Positions 35,921 through 44,410 are shown, counted from the first letter of the stretch. The stretch is 64,000 nucleotides of DNA from Cyanobacteria bacterium SBLK (GCA_017746715.1 JAGHZQ010000024.1:162329-226328), one strand, 5' to 3'. The notes: a model not told the origin generated them from the sequence alone. Program-made: numbers and translations.

Positions 35921-37732
35921 GTGGCATCTTTCCGCGATTTACTGAAGCCTTACCGATCGTACCGAGCGATCGCCATTTTTAGCATTGCCATCTCGAGTTT
36001 TTTCGAGGTTGCGGATTTGGCGGTGCCTTATGCGATCGGACAGATTTTGAATCTTTTATCCGGTCAATCCTTAGATAATATCGCACGCTTCCTCATAACA
36101 AATACTGCCGTTTTAACGAATCTACCAGAGGGTCAATTTTTAGCATTAGGGACGCTCTTGGGGCTAATTTTTATGGTCACGGTGGTGAGAGCGCCCATTC
36201 AAGCATGGGCGGCGATGTGGTATCACTGGGCGATCGCTTTAAAAGTGCGTCGAGATTCGTCTCGTCAAACCGTGCAAAAAATTCTGACTCTACCGTTAGG
36301 ATTTTACGATGAAAATAACCCCGGTCGCGTTGCTGGAAAAGCGGCCCGAGGAATCTCCAATCAGATGTGGACTTATCCGGAAATTGCCGGACAATTAATC
36401 CCAAAATTGATGCGAATTTTGGGGATTTTCGGGGTCATTTTGGTCATCGATCGCCGCATTGCGATCGTATTTCTCTTTTCCTTTCTCTTTATCCTCATTT
36501 TTTCTTGGCGAAAGTTGCGAAAATTGGTTCGCAAAGAGGAAATTTTCGATCGGCATGTCGAAAATACTGAAAGCCGAAACTCAGAGATTATTACCAATAT
36601 TAAAACCGTCAAAGCCTTTGCCAATGAATCTAGGGAATTTGCGCGGCAAAAAAGGCGATTCGATCGCGAATATCGCTTTGTTATCGATCGCATTCACAGA
36701 GGGTACGTTTATCTTTATACCCAACAGCAAACCTTTATTCATTCCTGTGAGTTTTTGATTCTCGGTTTTACCTTGTGGGAGACCCTGCAAGGCCGCATTT
36801 CTTTAGGATATTTTATCACTTGTCTGACGGTGGCAAGCATGGCTTATTCAGAACTGGATCCCTTGAGCGATTTAGGAGAAATGTTTGCTCGTCGTTATGC
36901 TTCTATGATTCGCTTTCATGAATTTTTACAAGAACCGGAAGGCAGCGACGCAACAAATTTATTACCCTATACCGAAGAACGGGCATATCGTTTTACAGGG
37001 AAAATCGAACTCTCTCAATTAACCTTTGGTTACCACCGCGATCGCCCGATTTTGCAGGATATTAACTTGCTGATAGAACCCTATCAAACTGTTGCTTTAG
37101 TCGGGAAATCGGGATCGGGAAAATCAACCTTGGTCAAGTTGCTCTTTCGCTATTTTGAACCCGATCGCGGTAAAATTCTCATGGATGGGGAAGATGTTTA
37201 CAACTTGGACATTACTCGCTATCGCAAGCGCTTGGCGATCGTGCATCAGGAGGTGGATATTTTCAACGGGACTCTCTTAGAGAATTTGATTTATGGCAAT
37301 CCTGCTGCTTCTTTTTCCCAAGTCGAGGAAGCCTGTAAAATTGCCCGCGTGGATGATTTTCTCGGGGAGCTTGCCAAGGGTTATTATACGATTGTGGGAG
37401 AACGCGGCGTGCGTTTGTCTGGCGGACAGCGACAGCGAATTGGCATTGCGCGGGCGTTAATTATGAACCCGGACGTGTTAATTTTTGATGAGGCGACTTC
37501 GAGTTTGGATTACGAATCGGAGCGTTTGATTCAATTGGCAATGCGATCGATCTTCGGTACCCGCACGATGATTATTATCGCCCACCGTTTGAGTACGGTA
37601 CGAGAGGCCGATAAAATTGTCGTTCTCGATTCCGGACGCATTGTAGAGGTGGGAAGTCATGGCGAATTGTTACATCAACAAGGGATTTATCGACAACTTC
37701 ACGCGTTACAAGAAACGGGGGAATTAGTTTAA
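35921..37732 (+). CDS. ABC exporter half-transporter (MsbA-like)
   Basis: A 603-residue fusion of a membrane domain (about 1-330, roughly six helices) and an ATPase domain. Walker A GKSGSGKST, signature LSGGQRQRIGIARAL, Walker B VLIFDEATSSLD, switch His in IIIAHRLSTVREAD. It would dimerise to export lipids, peptides or drugs; substrate unknown. GTG start at 35921 with a weak ribosome site. A strong palindrome lies about 180 bp downstream. Confidence 0.92.
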   Translation: MASFRDLLKPYRSYRAIAIFSIAISSFFEVADLAVPYAIGQILNLLSGQSLDNIARFLITNTAVLTNLPEGQFLALGTLLGLIFMVTVVRAPIQAWAAMWYHWAIALKVRRDSSRQTVQKILTLPLGFYDENNPGRVAGKAARGISNQMWTYPEIAGQLIPKLMRILGIFGVILVIDRRIAIVFLFSFLFILIFSWRKLRKLVRKEEIFDRHVENTESRNSEIITNIKTVKAFANESREFARQKRRFDREYRFVIDRIHRGYVYLYTQQQTFIHSCEFLILGFTLWETLQGRISLGYFITCLTVASMAYSELDPLSDLGEMFARRYASMIRFHEFLQEPEGSDATNLLPYTEERAYRFTGKIELSQLTFGYHRDRPILQDINLLIEPYQTVALVGKSGSGKSTLVKLLFRYFEPDRGKILMDGEDVYNLDITRYRKRLAIVHQEVDIFNGTLLENLIYGNPAASFSQVEEACKIARVDDFLGELAKGYYTIVGERGVRLSGGQRQRIGIARALIMNPDVLIFDEATSSLDYESERLIQLAMRSIFGTRTMIIIAHRLSTVREADKIVVLDSGRIVEVGSHGELLHQQGIYRQLHALQETGELV

Positions 37733-38066
37733 CCCACTTTTGTCGCTCGGGAGTGTTCAAGGAAACTCGGGTAAGCTCGCGATCGCGATAATTTAAAAAC
37801 GGTAATGACGCGATCGCATAATAATTTAACGCCAGTTCGGGTTAAGCAAATACGGTTTGAGAAGAACATTAGGTTAGAGTTGTCATCAATATCCTCTCCA
37901 AATCGTAAGTTTACTGGGGGGCTAGCCCCCCAGACCCCCCATTGGGAGCGGTTACGACGCCCCCAAACCCCCCCCGTACCCTTCGGCTGCCCAGTAGGTT
38001 AAGTGTATTTTTTAGAGGGGTTGGTTTGCTCTCAGGTTTATTATTTTGGCATTTCAGAGTTCTAGC
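37733..38066. other. Intergenic region with perfect palindrome and C-rich repeat
   Basis: Contains the perfect 18-bp palindrome CTGGGGGCTAGCCCCCAG at 37915-37932, followed by a C-rich tract (CCCCAAACCCCCCCC) up to about 37976. Sequences of this type recur in many cyanobacterial genomes as dispersed repeats. The palindrome may also act as a terminator for the ABC exporter. No gene seen. Confidence 0.55.
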
Positions 38067-38450
38067 TTATCCCGAATTCACGTTATCAATAAAATCCATC
38101 ACTACAGATGCAGGAATTCCCGCATGATAAGGAACTGACCATGCTCTTCTCTCATCTTTATCTTCTTGATCTACACCATAATTAGCGTAAAGATTGCGGG
38201 CTATAATTCCTACAACTGTTCCTAACGTATTGATGATTGGTCCACCACTATTACCCGGAGATGTTTTGGCAGATATGAGAAACAATTGATTTCCTTGTTG
38301 ATTTTCGATTTTTGAGTTAACCTCACCTATATGAGCAACCAAATATGCTTCTTTTGTTGTGCTGACTTTTGGATATCCTAGAGTAATAATTTCTTCAAGA
38401 ATCTTAAATTCTGACCTCAGTAATAATCCTTCTGTATTCTGAACGAGAAA
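38067..38450 (-). pseudogene. Truncated trypsin-like serine protease fragment
   Basis: Reading on from a TAA near 38450, the frame gives VQNTEGLLLRSEFKILEEII, then TLGYPKV, VAHIGEV and the catalytic-Ser block TSPGNSGGPI, ending at 38067. This is the C-terminal half of an S1/HtrA-like domain. The His and Asp of the triad are gone. It overlaps the 3' end of the upstream 131-codon frame in a different phase, which suggests one original gene broken by a frameshift. Confidence 0.6.
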
Positions 38451-38772
38451 TTATATGGTTATTTGATAGTAGTTGTAGAGTTCGATCAATAACTGTACTG
38501 GGAATACCTTTTCCCGATCTCTGAATTTTTTGCATATAGACAACAAAGGTCTCTTTGTAAAAATAACCGAAATTCATTATGTAATCATGATTGCTTTTGT
38601 TAGATAGCAGAGGTTCATTATTACCGCACATCAATTTAATATTCCTGTACAATTCCGGAGCTGTTACAGGAGATGTAAAAAAATCAATGATATCCTTTAC
38701 CAAAGGAAAATGGCTCTTGAGAATTTCGTAATTTGGTGACATCTGAAAACTACATCGCAGACCATTAAACAT
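38404..38772 (-). CDS. Hypothetical protein upstream of protease fragment
   Basis: About 122 residues from an internal ATG (38772); the longer frame starts at a TTG at 38799. Mostly helical, Lys-rich, with YFYKETFVVYMQKIQRSGKG near the middle; the end (LQLLSNNHIISRSEYRRIIT) looks like a winged-helix or helical adaptor. Cyanobacterial conflict proteins often join such an adaptor domain to a trypsin-like domain. So this may be the N-terminal part of the broken protease gene. I do not recognise the family. Confidence 0.4.
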   Translation of the reverse strand: MFNGLRCSFQMSPNYEILKSHFPLVKDIIDFFTSPVTAPELYRNIKLMCGNNEPLLSNKSNHDYIMNFGYFYKETFVVYMQKIQRSGKGIPSTVIDRTLQLLSNNHIISRSEYRRIITEVRI

Positions 38773-38835
38773 TTTGCACTTTTTCTTTTTCCATTTCAAG
38801 TAATTGCATGAGTTGCGTTGCCCTTACATTAGGCG

Positions 38836-38915
38836 CTAGTAGGTTGGGTAGAACGAAGTGAAACCCAACAAAGTCTTGATAGTGTTGGGTTTCGTACCTC
38901 AACCTAACCTACTAG
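38836..38915. repeat. Inverted-repeat intergenic element (80 bp)
   Basis: The left arm CTAGTAGGTTGGGTAGAACG... pairs with the right arm ...CAACCTAACCTACTAG, both ending inward in the AAACCCAACA/TGTTGGGTTT core. It forms one long imperfect hairpin. This AGGTTGGGT...AAACCCAACA type is a widespread cyanobacterial repeat. Confidence 0.75.
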
Positions 38916-39013
38916 CTCAATCCATCACTCGTGGAACTGGCATCACTTCGACATCGCTCGGTGACCACCTGCAAGTTTATCGCGATCGCCATCAGTTTCA
39001 GGATGACAAACCC

Positions 39014-39748
39014 CTAATTCGCGTCAGGTGCAGGTCTCAGCAACTCCCAACCCTCAGAGCATGAGGCACGGCATTGAGTACCCCAAAGCTCCTCTATTAA
39101 GTAATAAGTTTTTTGACAATGTTCTAGTGAATTATCAAGCCGATAATAGTTATGTTCAAACGACGGCGCTACTTTTTCAGTTGTCAAAAGATGCTGCAAT
39201 CGCTCGTAATCATCCATAGTATCACGCCATCCGCCCATGCGATTGCGTCCAATGTACTGATGCGCTGGAGCAACCAACAGCCCCGGTTTTGCACTATCTG
39301 TGAGAAACAGCGTTTTCTCTGTTAAGTTGTCTTTAATGACCCAAAACCTCCCCTTTCTCGCTTCCTCCGCCAAAAACTCGAAAAAGTCTGGAAAAATCGT
39401 CTCGCCAAGACCGGGGATATTCGTCTGAAAGCGGGTGAGGTTGGGGGTTTGGGGAGTAGTCATAAGCCCTAAATTGAACGATGGCCGCGCCCTTTTCTTT
39501 TCCTCTCGGAATAGTCGAATGGGCAAGTCAAAAGGTCTATAACAATTAGGATAGCGAACCAAAGCGCGATCGCAGTTAAGACTCACGGTAAATTCGATGA
39601 TACTGTCGAACCACTGGCGGATGAAGTGCCGCGCTATATCTTCGCTAGGGCAATCGATACACAACTCTCGATCCGGGATAAATGTCCAGTCCCATGAGGG
39701 TTGATTGATGACTTTGAGGAATATTTCAAGGTGAGGTGTGTTGTTCAT
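39014..39748 (-). CDS. Hypothetical protein in an XRE-regulator operon
   Basis: A 244-residue soluble protein I do not recognise. It is rich in aromatic residues, with FIPDRELCIDCPSEDIARHF early and a C-terminal half containing VAPAHQYIGRNRMGGWRDTM. No signal peptide or membrane helix. It starts 25 bp after the stop of the XRE regulator and is surely co-transcribed with it. The position suggests an effector or partner controlled by that regulator; a toxin-like role is possible but unproven. Confidence 0.6.
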   Translation of the reverse strand: MNNTPHLEIFLKVINQPSWDWTFIPDRELCIDCPSEDIARHFIRQWFDSIIEFTVSLNCDRALVRYPNCYRPFDLPIRLFREEKKRARPSFNLGLMTTPQTPNLTRFQTNIPGLGETIFPDFFEFLAEEARKGRFWVIKDNLTEKTLFLTDSAKPGLLVAPAHQYIGRNRMGGWRDTMDDYERLQHLLTTEKVAPSFEHNYYRLDNSLEHCQKTYYLIEELWGTQCRASCSEGWELLRPAPDAN

Positions 39749-39773
39749 TTTTGTTTAAGGGTTGGTCGGCAAA

Positions 39774-39998
39774 TCAAGAATCCTCCTCATCCGGCATCTC
39801 TTCCATTGTCAGAAGATCCCCCACATCAATCTCAAAAAAGTTGCACAGGGTTTCGATCGTGTGAGCATCCAATCGCTTGAATTTGTTGCCATATAACTGA
39901 TTGATGGTTGTCGTGCTGAGCTTGGTCGCACTGGCTAGCGCCTTCTGAGTTAAAGGGGGGTCTTTTTCGGCCATCAAGATTCGGAGTCGGCATCTCAT
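39774..39998 (-). CDS. Small XRE-family helix-turn-helix regulator
   Basis: About 74 residues from the ATG at 39998 (MRCRLRILMAEKD), the usual start of this YozG-like group. Longer frames to 40022 or 40043 exist, but 40043 would overlap the likely -10 box. The HTH is LTQKALASATKLSTTTINQL, followed by LCNFFEIDVGDLL, and an acidic tail MEEMPDEEDS. It probably represses its own promoter and that of the downstream gene. Confidence 0.8.
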   Translation of the reverse strand: MRCRLRILMAEKDPPLTQKALASATKLSTTTINQLYGNKFKRLDAHTIETLCNFFEIDVGDLLTMEEMPDEEDS

Positions 39999-40057
39999 CA
40001 CACGATTTCTTTTTCCTGTCATATATACCCAGTATAATAACATATAAAATTAGCTAT

Positions 40058-40107
40058 CTGTAATAAAATTATCGGAAGCTGGCAAGATAATTACAGGAAG
40101 CTGTAAT
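40058..40107 (-). promoter_or_regulatory. Candidate operator/promoter of the XRE operon
   Basis: Three copies of one 7-mer occur upstream of the XRE gene: CTGTAAT at 40058-40064, ATTACAG at 40090-40096 and CTGTAAT at 40101-40107. The last two form the palindrome ATTACAG-GAAG-CTGTAAT. On the coding strand TTACAG of the proximal site also works as a -35 box, 18 bp from TATTAT. A repressor bound there would block the promoter. Confidence 0.5.
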
Positions 40108-40163
40108 CTAATAATAATAGGAAACGGAAAGCACTACGATACCTTGCATGAAAGCCAGATACA

Positions 40164-40198
40164 GTAACGCACCACTTTTTAAACTTGTGGTGCGTTAC
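40164..40198. repeat. Inverted repeat GTAACGCACCAC / GTGGTGCGTTAC
   Basis: Perfect 12-bp arms separated by 11 bp, followed by CTGTCGCTAACAGCACCCTAC. The GTGCGTTACGCTGTCGCTAAC type is a frequent dispersed repeat in cyanobacteria. It lies in the 317-bp gap between the XRE operon and the aspartyl-protease-like gene, in which I see no other gene. Confidence 0.75.
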
Positions 40199-40315
40199 GC
40201 TGTCGCTAACAGCACCCTACTGGTTGAGAATGCAGTGGTTGAGAATTGAGGGGAAATTTTCGGAGCGATCGCTCGTTAACTGTCTGCCATGAACGATTTG
40301 GGAAACATAAAAACA

Positions 40316-40741
40316 TCAACCTTCTTTGATTTTAGGACAAACCTCAAATGCTGACTGAGAACGATAAAAACAAACATCAAACTCTAGAAAAAAGTTTAAC
40401 TGACCTAAAATAATCGGTGGATCGTTTGATTTTGCCCAAGCAAATGCTAATTGAACGGGTGGAAAATCACTGATTTGTCCTGCAATAACGATACATCTTG
40501 CTTCTACTGGTTCGAGATTACCCGCCAACGAAACAGACAGTATTTGTTCTTCCCATACCGCTCCTAATGCTAAACCAGCATCATACGGTAAAATATTCAA
40601 ACTCGAGCCAGTATCCAATAAACCCAACGTATCCCAAACCCGATCTCGATAGCCTAACGAGATCGGTATAAAGGGAAAAATATTAGTTTCCCCAGCTTGA
40701 TTCCTTCGCTCAATGAAAGGAAATCGTTTAGCATTTCGCAT
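40316..40741 (-). CDS. Retropepsin-like aspartyl protease family protein
   Basis: A 141-residue single-lobe aspartyl-protease fold: the motif GLLDTGSSLNILP gives the catalytic DTGS, and PPIILGQLNFFLEFD matches the second conserved strand. Retropepsin-like proteins of this size would act as dimers. It overlaps the end of the upstream 74-codon gene by 14 bp. The two-gene pair recurs in cyanobacteria, sometimes listed among toxin-antitoxin-like modules; function unknown. Confidence 0.75.
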   Translation of the reverse strand: MRNAKRFPFIERRNQAGETNIFPFIPISLGYRDRVWDTLGLLDTGSSLNILPYDAGLALGAVWEEQILSVSLAGNLEPVEARCIVIAGQISDFPPVQLAFAWAKSNDPPIILGQLNFFLEFDVCFYRSQSAFEVCPKIKEG

Positions 40742-40952
40742 TTTTGTTCTCTTTTTCCTGTTCTAATAAACCCATTAATTTCTGAGCTGCATCGCCATAG
40801 TTATAAGGCGACCAAGCACGATGAGTCGTACCATTATCAAATGAGTCGATCGCTTCCTCTTTTGCCAACTCAGCAATTAAAAACTGCATCATTTGGAATT
40901 TCTCAGCACGGGATAACTGCCGTAATTGTTCCAATAATTCGGGATGTGACAT
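40728..40952 (-). CDS. Small hypothetical partner of the aspartyl-protease-like gene
   Basis: A 74-residue protein: an N-terminal helical segment (LLEQLRQLSRAEKFQMMQFL, then IAELAKEE) and a linker with RAWSPYNYGDAAQKL. The profile resembles small antitoxin-like adaptors. Its 3' end overlaps the aspartyl-protease-like gene, implying coupled translation. Confidence 0.65.
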   Translation of the reverse strand: MSHPELLEQLRQLSRAEKFQMMQFLIAELAKEEAIDSFDNGTTHRAWSPYNYGDAAQKLMGLLEQEKENKNAKC

Positions 40953-41088
40953 GAAACGCCCTTGAATTCATCTCTGTATCTTATCGTGCAGAAGCGCGAT
41001 CGCAGCCTCATGACAAATCCGGAAGCGATCGCTCTGGCGGATTTTGGGTACAATCGAAAACGCGACATAGATCGAACTAACGAATTGC

Positions 41089-41643
41089 ATGGCCGATAAA
41101 AAACCGAACATTTGGGTAGAAAGTGCAATGCTGGTGGGGGTTAGCGTGGGTTTGGCGCTAACCATCCGCACCTTTATTGCCGAAGCGCGTTATATTCCCT
41201 CTAAATCCATGCTTCCCACCCTCGAGGTGGGCGATCGCTTGGCGATCGAAAAGATCACCTATCTTTTTCGCCAACCCAAACGCGGGGATATTATTGTTTT
41301 TACCCCTCCCGATAATGCCATTCGCTGCAACCCCGCTCAACCCCAAACCCTCCCCATCAAAGATGCTTATATCAAGCGGACAATCGGGTTGCCAGGAGAA
41401 ACGGTAGAGGTGAAAGATAGTCGGGTTTATATCAACGAGCGGCCTTTAGAAGAAGATTACATTAATGGGTTGCCCCTCTATCGAGTTCCTCCCGTCGTCG
41501 TACCCGAAGATCGCTATTTCGTTTTGGGAGACAATCGGAATGAATCTTGCGATTCCCATGTTTGGGGTTTTGTAGTGAAAGACAATATCATCGGTCGTGC
41601 GGGATTTCGTTTCTTTCCTTTAAATCGCATCGGGAGCTTTTAG
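41089..41643 (+). CDS. lepB: Signal peptidase I
   Basis: A 184-residue type I signal peptidase that removes signal peptides from exported proteins. One N-terminal membrane helix (about 10-30) is followed by the catalytic Ser40 in YIPSKSMLPTL and the general base Lys96 in IKRTIGLPGE. Boxes D and E (RYFVLGDNRNESCDSHVWG, then FRFFPLNRIG) complete the fold. It converges on the RodZ-like gene 13 bp away. Confidence 0.95.
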   Translation: MADKKPNIWVESAMLVGVSVGLALTIRTFIAEARYIPSKSMLPTLEVGDRLAIEKITYLFRQPKRGDIIVFTPPDNAIRCNPAQPQTLPIKDAYIKRTIGLPGETVEVKDSRVYINERPLEEDYINGLPLYRVPPVVVPEDRYFVLGDNRNESCDSHVWGFVVKDNIIGRAGFRFFPLNRIGSF

Positions 41644-41656
41644 CTCGCTTTGAGGT

Positions 41657-42364
41657 TTATTGGCGCGATCGCCCTTTCGATCCCAACCACGATAGCAACG
41701 CAAAAAAAACAACAAAACAGACAAAAACCTTCAAAAATTCAAACATCCCCAGCCAAAAAATTTCCCGAGGGTTTTGCTGCCAGAGCAGGCGACCTTCGGG
41801 AGAGAATAAAATAAAAATTAAATGAAAGATCGCGACAATGATTCCCAAACAAGCACCCAATAAGACAATTGCTCCCATCCATAATTGCAATAGCTTGCCC
41901 TGTTCTCTTAAACGCTTTAAATTTTGAGGATGGGCAAATTTTACTAAAGTGGATAAGCGGAGGGAAAATCGTTTCCAGATGGGTCGAGCAAAAAGTCGCT
42001 TCCACCTTCGTCGGGATAATAGCCACCGATATCTTCTTCGCGATCGCTTTGGCATTCGCGGTAAAGCATTTAACTTTTTCGTTGGGTTTCCAGATGCAAG
42101 TTCTTCGGAAGAAGCAAGAGGCAAACTATCTGCTAATTTCAGATATTCAACTCCCAAAACCCGAGCGTAATGTTGAATAATGAGACGTGTTTGTTGGGGT
42201 GTAGGGAGTATTTCTACCCTTCCTGCTTCCAATGCCAACAAAACGGCAGGGTCGATCTGAAGTTGGGTAGCAAAGCGATCGAGAGAGCGATCGTCGCGAT
42301 GAAACTGAAGTATTGTGCCGATTAACTGCAAGCGATCGATTTGTTGGGGTTGCCATTTAGTCAT
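41657..42364 (-). CDS. RodZ-like helix-turn-helix membrane protein
   Basis: A 235-residue protein with a RodZ-type HTH at about residues 15-85 (GTILQFHRDDRSLDRFATQL, LEAGRVEILPTPQQTRLII). A basic linker rich in Arg/Lys (about 95-135) follows, then two hydrophobic segments near 165-190 and 205-225. RodZ links MreB to the envelope, but this protein is shorter and lacks a clear periplasmic domain. It begins one base before the end of the PhyH gene, so the two are co-transcribed. Confidence 0.65.
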   Translation of the reverse strand: MTKWQPQQIDRLQLIGTILQFHRDDRSLDRFATQLQIDPAVLLALEAGRVEILPTPQQTRLIIQHYARVLGVEYLKLADSLPLASSEELASGNPTKKLNALPRMPKRSRRRYRWLLSRRRWKRLFARPIWKRFSLRLSTLVKFAHPQNLKRLREQGKLLQLWMGAIVLLGACLGIIVAIFHLIFILFSPEGRLLWQQNPREIFWLGMFEFLKVFVCFVVFFALLSWLGSKGRSRQ

Positions 42365-43150
42365 TTAACTGGTGACTGGTGACTGATAAAGGTGTTTATT
42401 GTGAATATCAAAAAAAGGTTTTTCTTGGGTTTTGAGGGAGTGACGCAAGAGTTTTTTAAGTTGAGGAGTAGCGCGATCGATAGCATCGGTATTCAAATCA
42501 TATAAATTCTCTTCGAGAGGGTGAATAAAAGAAGGTGTATAATTCCCCAAGAGAGAAACGCGAGGAGTTGGCGTAACATTCTCGGAAGTATCGTGCCAAC
42601 AAAGTCCGTGAGAAATAATAACTGAGCCTGCCTTTCCTGTTATTTTTTGTGCAATTTTATCGAATTTTTCTACATCCGGCCAAGTGCCTAATTTTTGCGT
42701 ATCGGGAGCAAATAAAGGTGCGCCATTGTTTTCTGTAAAATCTTCGACTAACCAGATTGTTTGAACTTCTAAAATTGGTTGAGAAGGAAAAGGAGCAGGC
42801 ATTGCCCAATATGGATAATCTACATGATTGCCCATTCTTGTTGCATTTTGGTAAATGATGTGAGCGGAAAATCCACCTAAAATAATGTCCGTTCCTAAAA
42901 TTTTTTCAATAATGGCAAGAACTTGAGGATGTTGAACGATTTTCTCAAAGATCGTCCCTTTGTAAATTAATCCACAGAGTCTTTCTTTATTTTCGTGATG
43001 AAAAACCTTTCCTTTTTCGCGCTCTAATTTTGTATGATGTAAGACGAGCGATCTTGCTTCTTTTGCTTCTTCTCGGGTTAAGACATCAGGTATCACAACA
43101 TAACCTTTTCCGGTAGTAATTTCTCGAACGAGATTATCAGTTTCTATCAT
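42365..43150 (-). CDS. Phytanoyl-CoA dioxygenase (PhyH) family protein
   Basis: About 261 residues from the ATG at 43150; a longer frame to 43225 runs into the corA remnant and is unlikely. The 2-oxoglutarate/Fe(II) facial triad appears as GNHVDYPYW (His, Asp) and VIISHGLCWHDTSEN (distal His), with RVSLLGNYTPSF supplying the 2OG-binding Arg. PhyH enzymes hydroxylate varied small molecules; substrate unknown. Immediately upstream of the RodZ-like gene. Confidence 0.85.
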   Translation of the reverse strand: MIETDNLVREITTGKGYVVIPDVLTREEAKEARSLVLHHTKLEREKGKVFHHENKERLCGLIYKGTIFEKIVQHPQVLAIIEKILGTDIILGGFSAHIIYQNATRMGNHVDYPYWAMPAPFPSQPILEVQTIWLVEDFTENNGAPLFAPDTQKLGTWPDVEKFDKIAQKITGKAGSVIISHGLCWHDTSENVTPTPRVSLLGNYTPSFIHPLEENLYDLNTDAIDRATPQLKKLLRHSLKTQEKPFFDIHNKHLYQSPVTS

Positions 43151-43194
43151 TTTAGATGATGAGTAATGAGTAATGAGAATTGAATGGCTTGATT

Positions 43195-43886
43195 TTATTT
43201 TCCATTGACAACCCAGCGGGTGCATCTCATTTTTGCAAAAATACTCGAAAGGCGATCGTTGTTTATCCCTCTCCCGTCCCCCTTTGTAAGGGGAATCTAT
43301 GTCTCTCCCTTAAATCCTCCTCTATCCTCCCCCTTTCCAAGGGGGAGGATAGAGGATACTTCGCTTTTCAAGGACGGGGGGTTAGGGGGATATAAATTTA
43401 CGAATTTGAGATGCACCCCAACCCAGCGTTGCACGAATAGCCCTAAAATTAGTCCGAAAATAAAGACAAACCAAAAGAACTATTTTCCAAACCATTCGTT
43501 AAATTCATGCCAAAAACGCAAGAAATTGCGGTTAAGGGGAAGAATATCGTGGCTAGTAGATTGAGCCGATAGCCGACTTTTACTGATTCTAAACTTAATT
43601 GTGTCTGTTGTTCCGCTTGTTGGGCAATTCGATAATCAACGGCATTTTTGGCATTCTCGTACAATAAGTCTAGCGTGCGTTCGAGATCGTAAGCCCAGTC
43701 TCGCAAGTCGATAATATCGCGATCGCTCCCTATTCCTTCTCCTGCGGCTTGCCATGTTGCGTAAAGATTCTTGGTTGCCAGTCCCAGGGGAGCTATATCT
43801 TCCAATCAAAAACGGCTTCTTGTCGATCGCGATTGGGTGTGGGAAGTTTATGGAGGACGAGGTGCGAATGTTCGTCAGCAATCATT
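43195..43886 (-). pseudogene. CorA-like divalent cation transporter pseudogene
   Basis: Pieces in three phases rebuild the C-terminal part of a CorA-type channel. MIADEHSHLVLHKLPTPNRD starts near 43886. After a frameshift comes EDIAPLGLATKNLYATWQAA and the helical neck, then membrane helix 1 with the hallmark GMN (VFGMNLTNG). A second shift leads to helix 2 (WFVFIFGLILGLFVQRW). The last codons (VVNGK, stop at 43197) are separated by the inserted 201-bp MITE. The N-terminal cytoplasmic domain is missing. Confidence 0.85.
43218..43418. mobile_element. 201-bp MITE with 12-bp TIRs and 9-bp target duplication
   Basis: Terminal inverted repeats GGGTGCATCTCA (43218-43229) and TGAGATGCACCC (43407-43418) are perfect. 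The flanks are an exact 9-bp duplication, CAACCCAGC, at 43209-43217 and 43419-43427. Removing the element and one copy restores the corA reading frame. The interior holds the C/G-rich dispersed repeat also seen at 8165-8340. Confidence 0.88.
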
Positions 43887-43918
43887 GCTCGCTGTTTTCC
43901 CGCACTTCAGCGACAATC

Positions 43919-44410
43919 TCATGATTGTGCCTCCATCGTCCAATAATATAAAGTTGCTTCTTCTTCTGCTTCAATTTCATCGACTCTCAAGATGCGATCG
44001 CACTGCCAATCTTCTATCTCGAAATCTCGCGAAATAACCCGAGAACCCGGTTCTAATTGCTGCCAAAGTTGGGAACGCAAGCGTAAATTGAGATGGGGTA
44101 AAAGATATAAAAAAATCACTGTTGCGGGTTGAAAATTGCAATTAAATAAATCTTCATTTTTGAATTCGACTAAAGATTTGACTCCAGCTTTTTTTGCCTT
44201 TAAATTCGCCTCGGTAATACGATCGCAATCGCATTCAATGCCGACACCCCGAGTCCCAAATCTTTGAGCCGCACGAATTAAAACGCGACCATCGCCACAT
44301 CCGAGATCGTAGAGAATATCTTCTCTCGTCACTTCAGCAAAATCTAATAAAATATCCACTAATTTGAGGGGAGTTGGAATATAACCAATATCCGGTTTTT
44401 TGTTCAACAT
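43919..44410 (-). CDS. Class I SAM-dependent methyltransferase
   Basis: A 163-residue methyltransferase: motif I DLGCGDGRVLIRAA, acidic loop GIECDCDR, and NEDLFNCNF as motif II. The start YIPTPLKLVDILLDFAEV matches a small bacterial family acting on unknown substrates. Its ATG overlaps the stop of the upstream membrane protein (TGATG), so translation is coupled. Confidence 0.85.
   Translation of the reverse strand: MLNKKPDIGYIPTPLKLVDILLDFAEVTREDILYDLGCGDGRVLIRAAQRFGTRGVGIECDCDRITEANLKAKKAGVKSLVEFKNEDLFNCNFQPATVIFLYLLPHLNLRLRSQLWQQLEPGSRVISRDFEIEDWQCDRILRVDEIEAEEEATLYYWTMEAQS

Noticed and set aside
37805..38127. Short frames through the palindrome and C-rich tract
   Set aside because: They consist of repeat-derived Pro/Thr-rich text with no ribosome site and are most likely non-coding.
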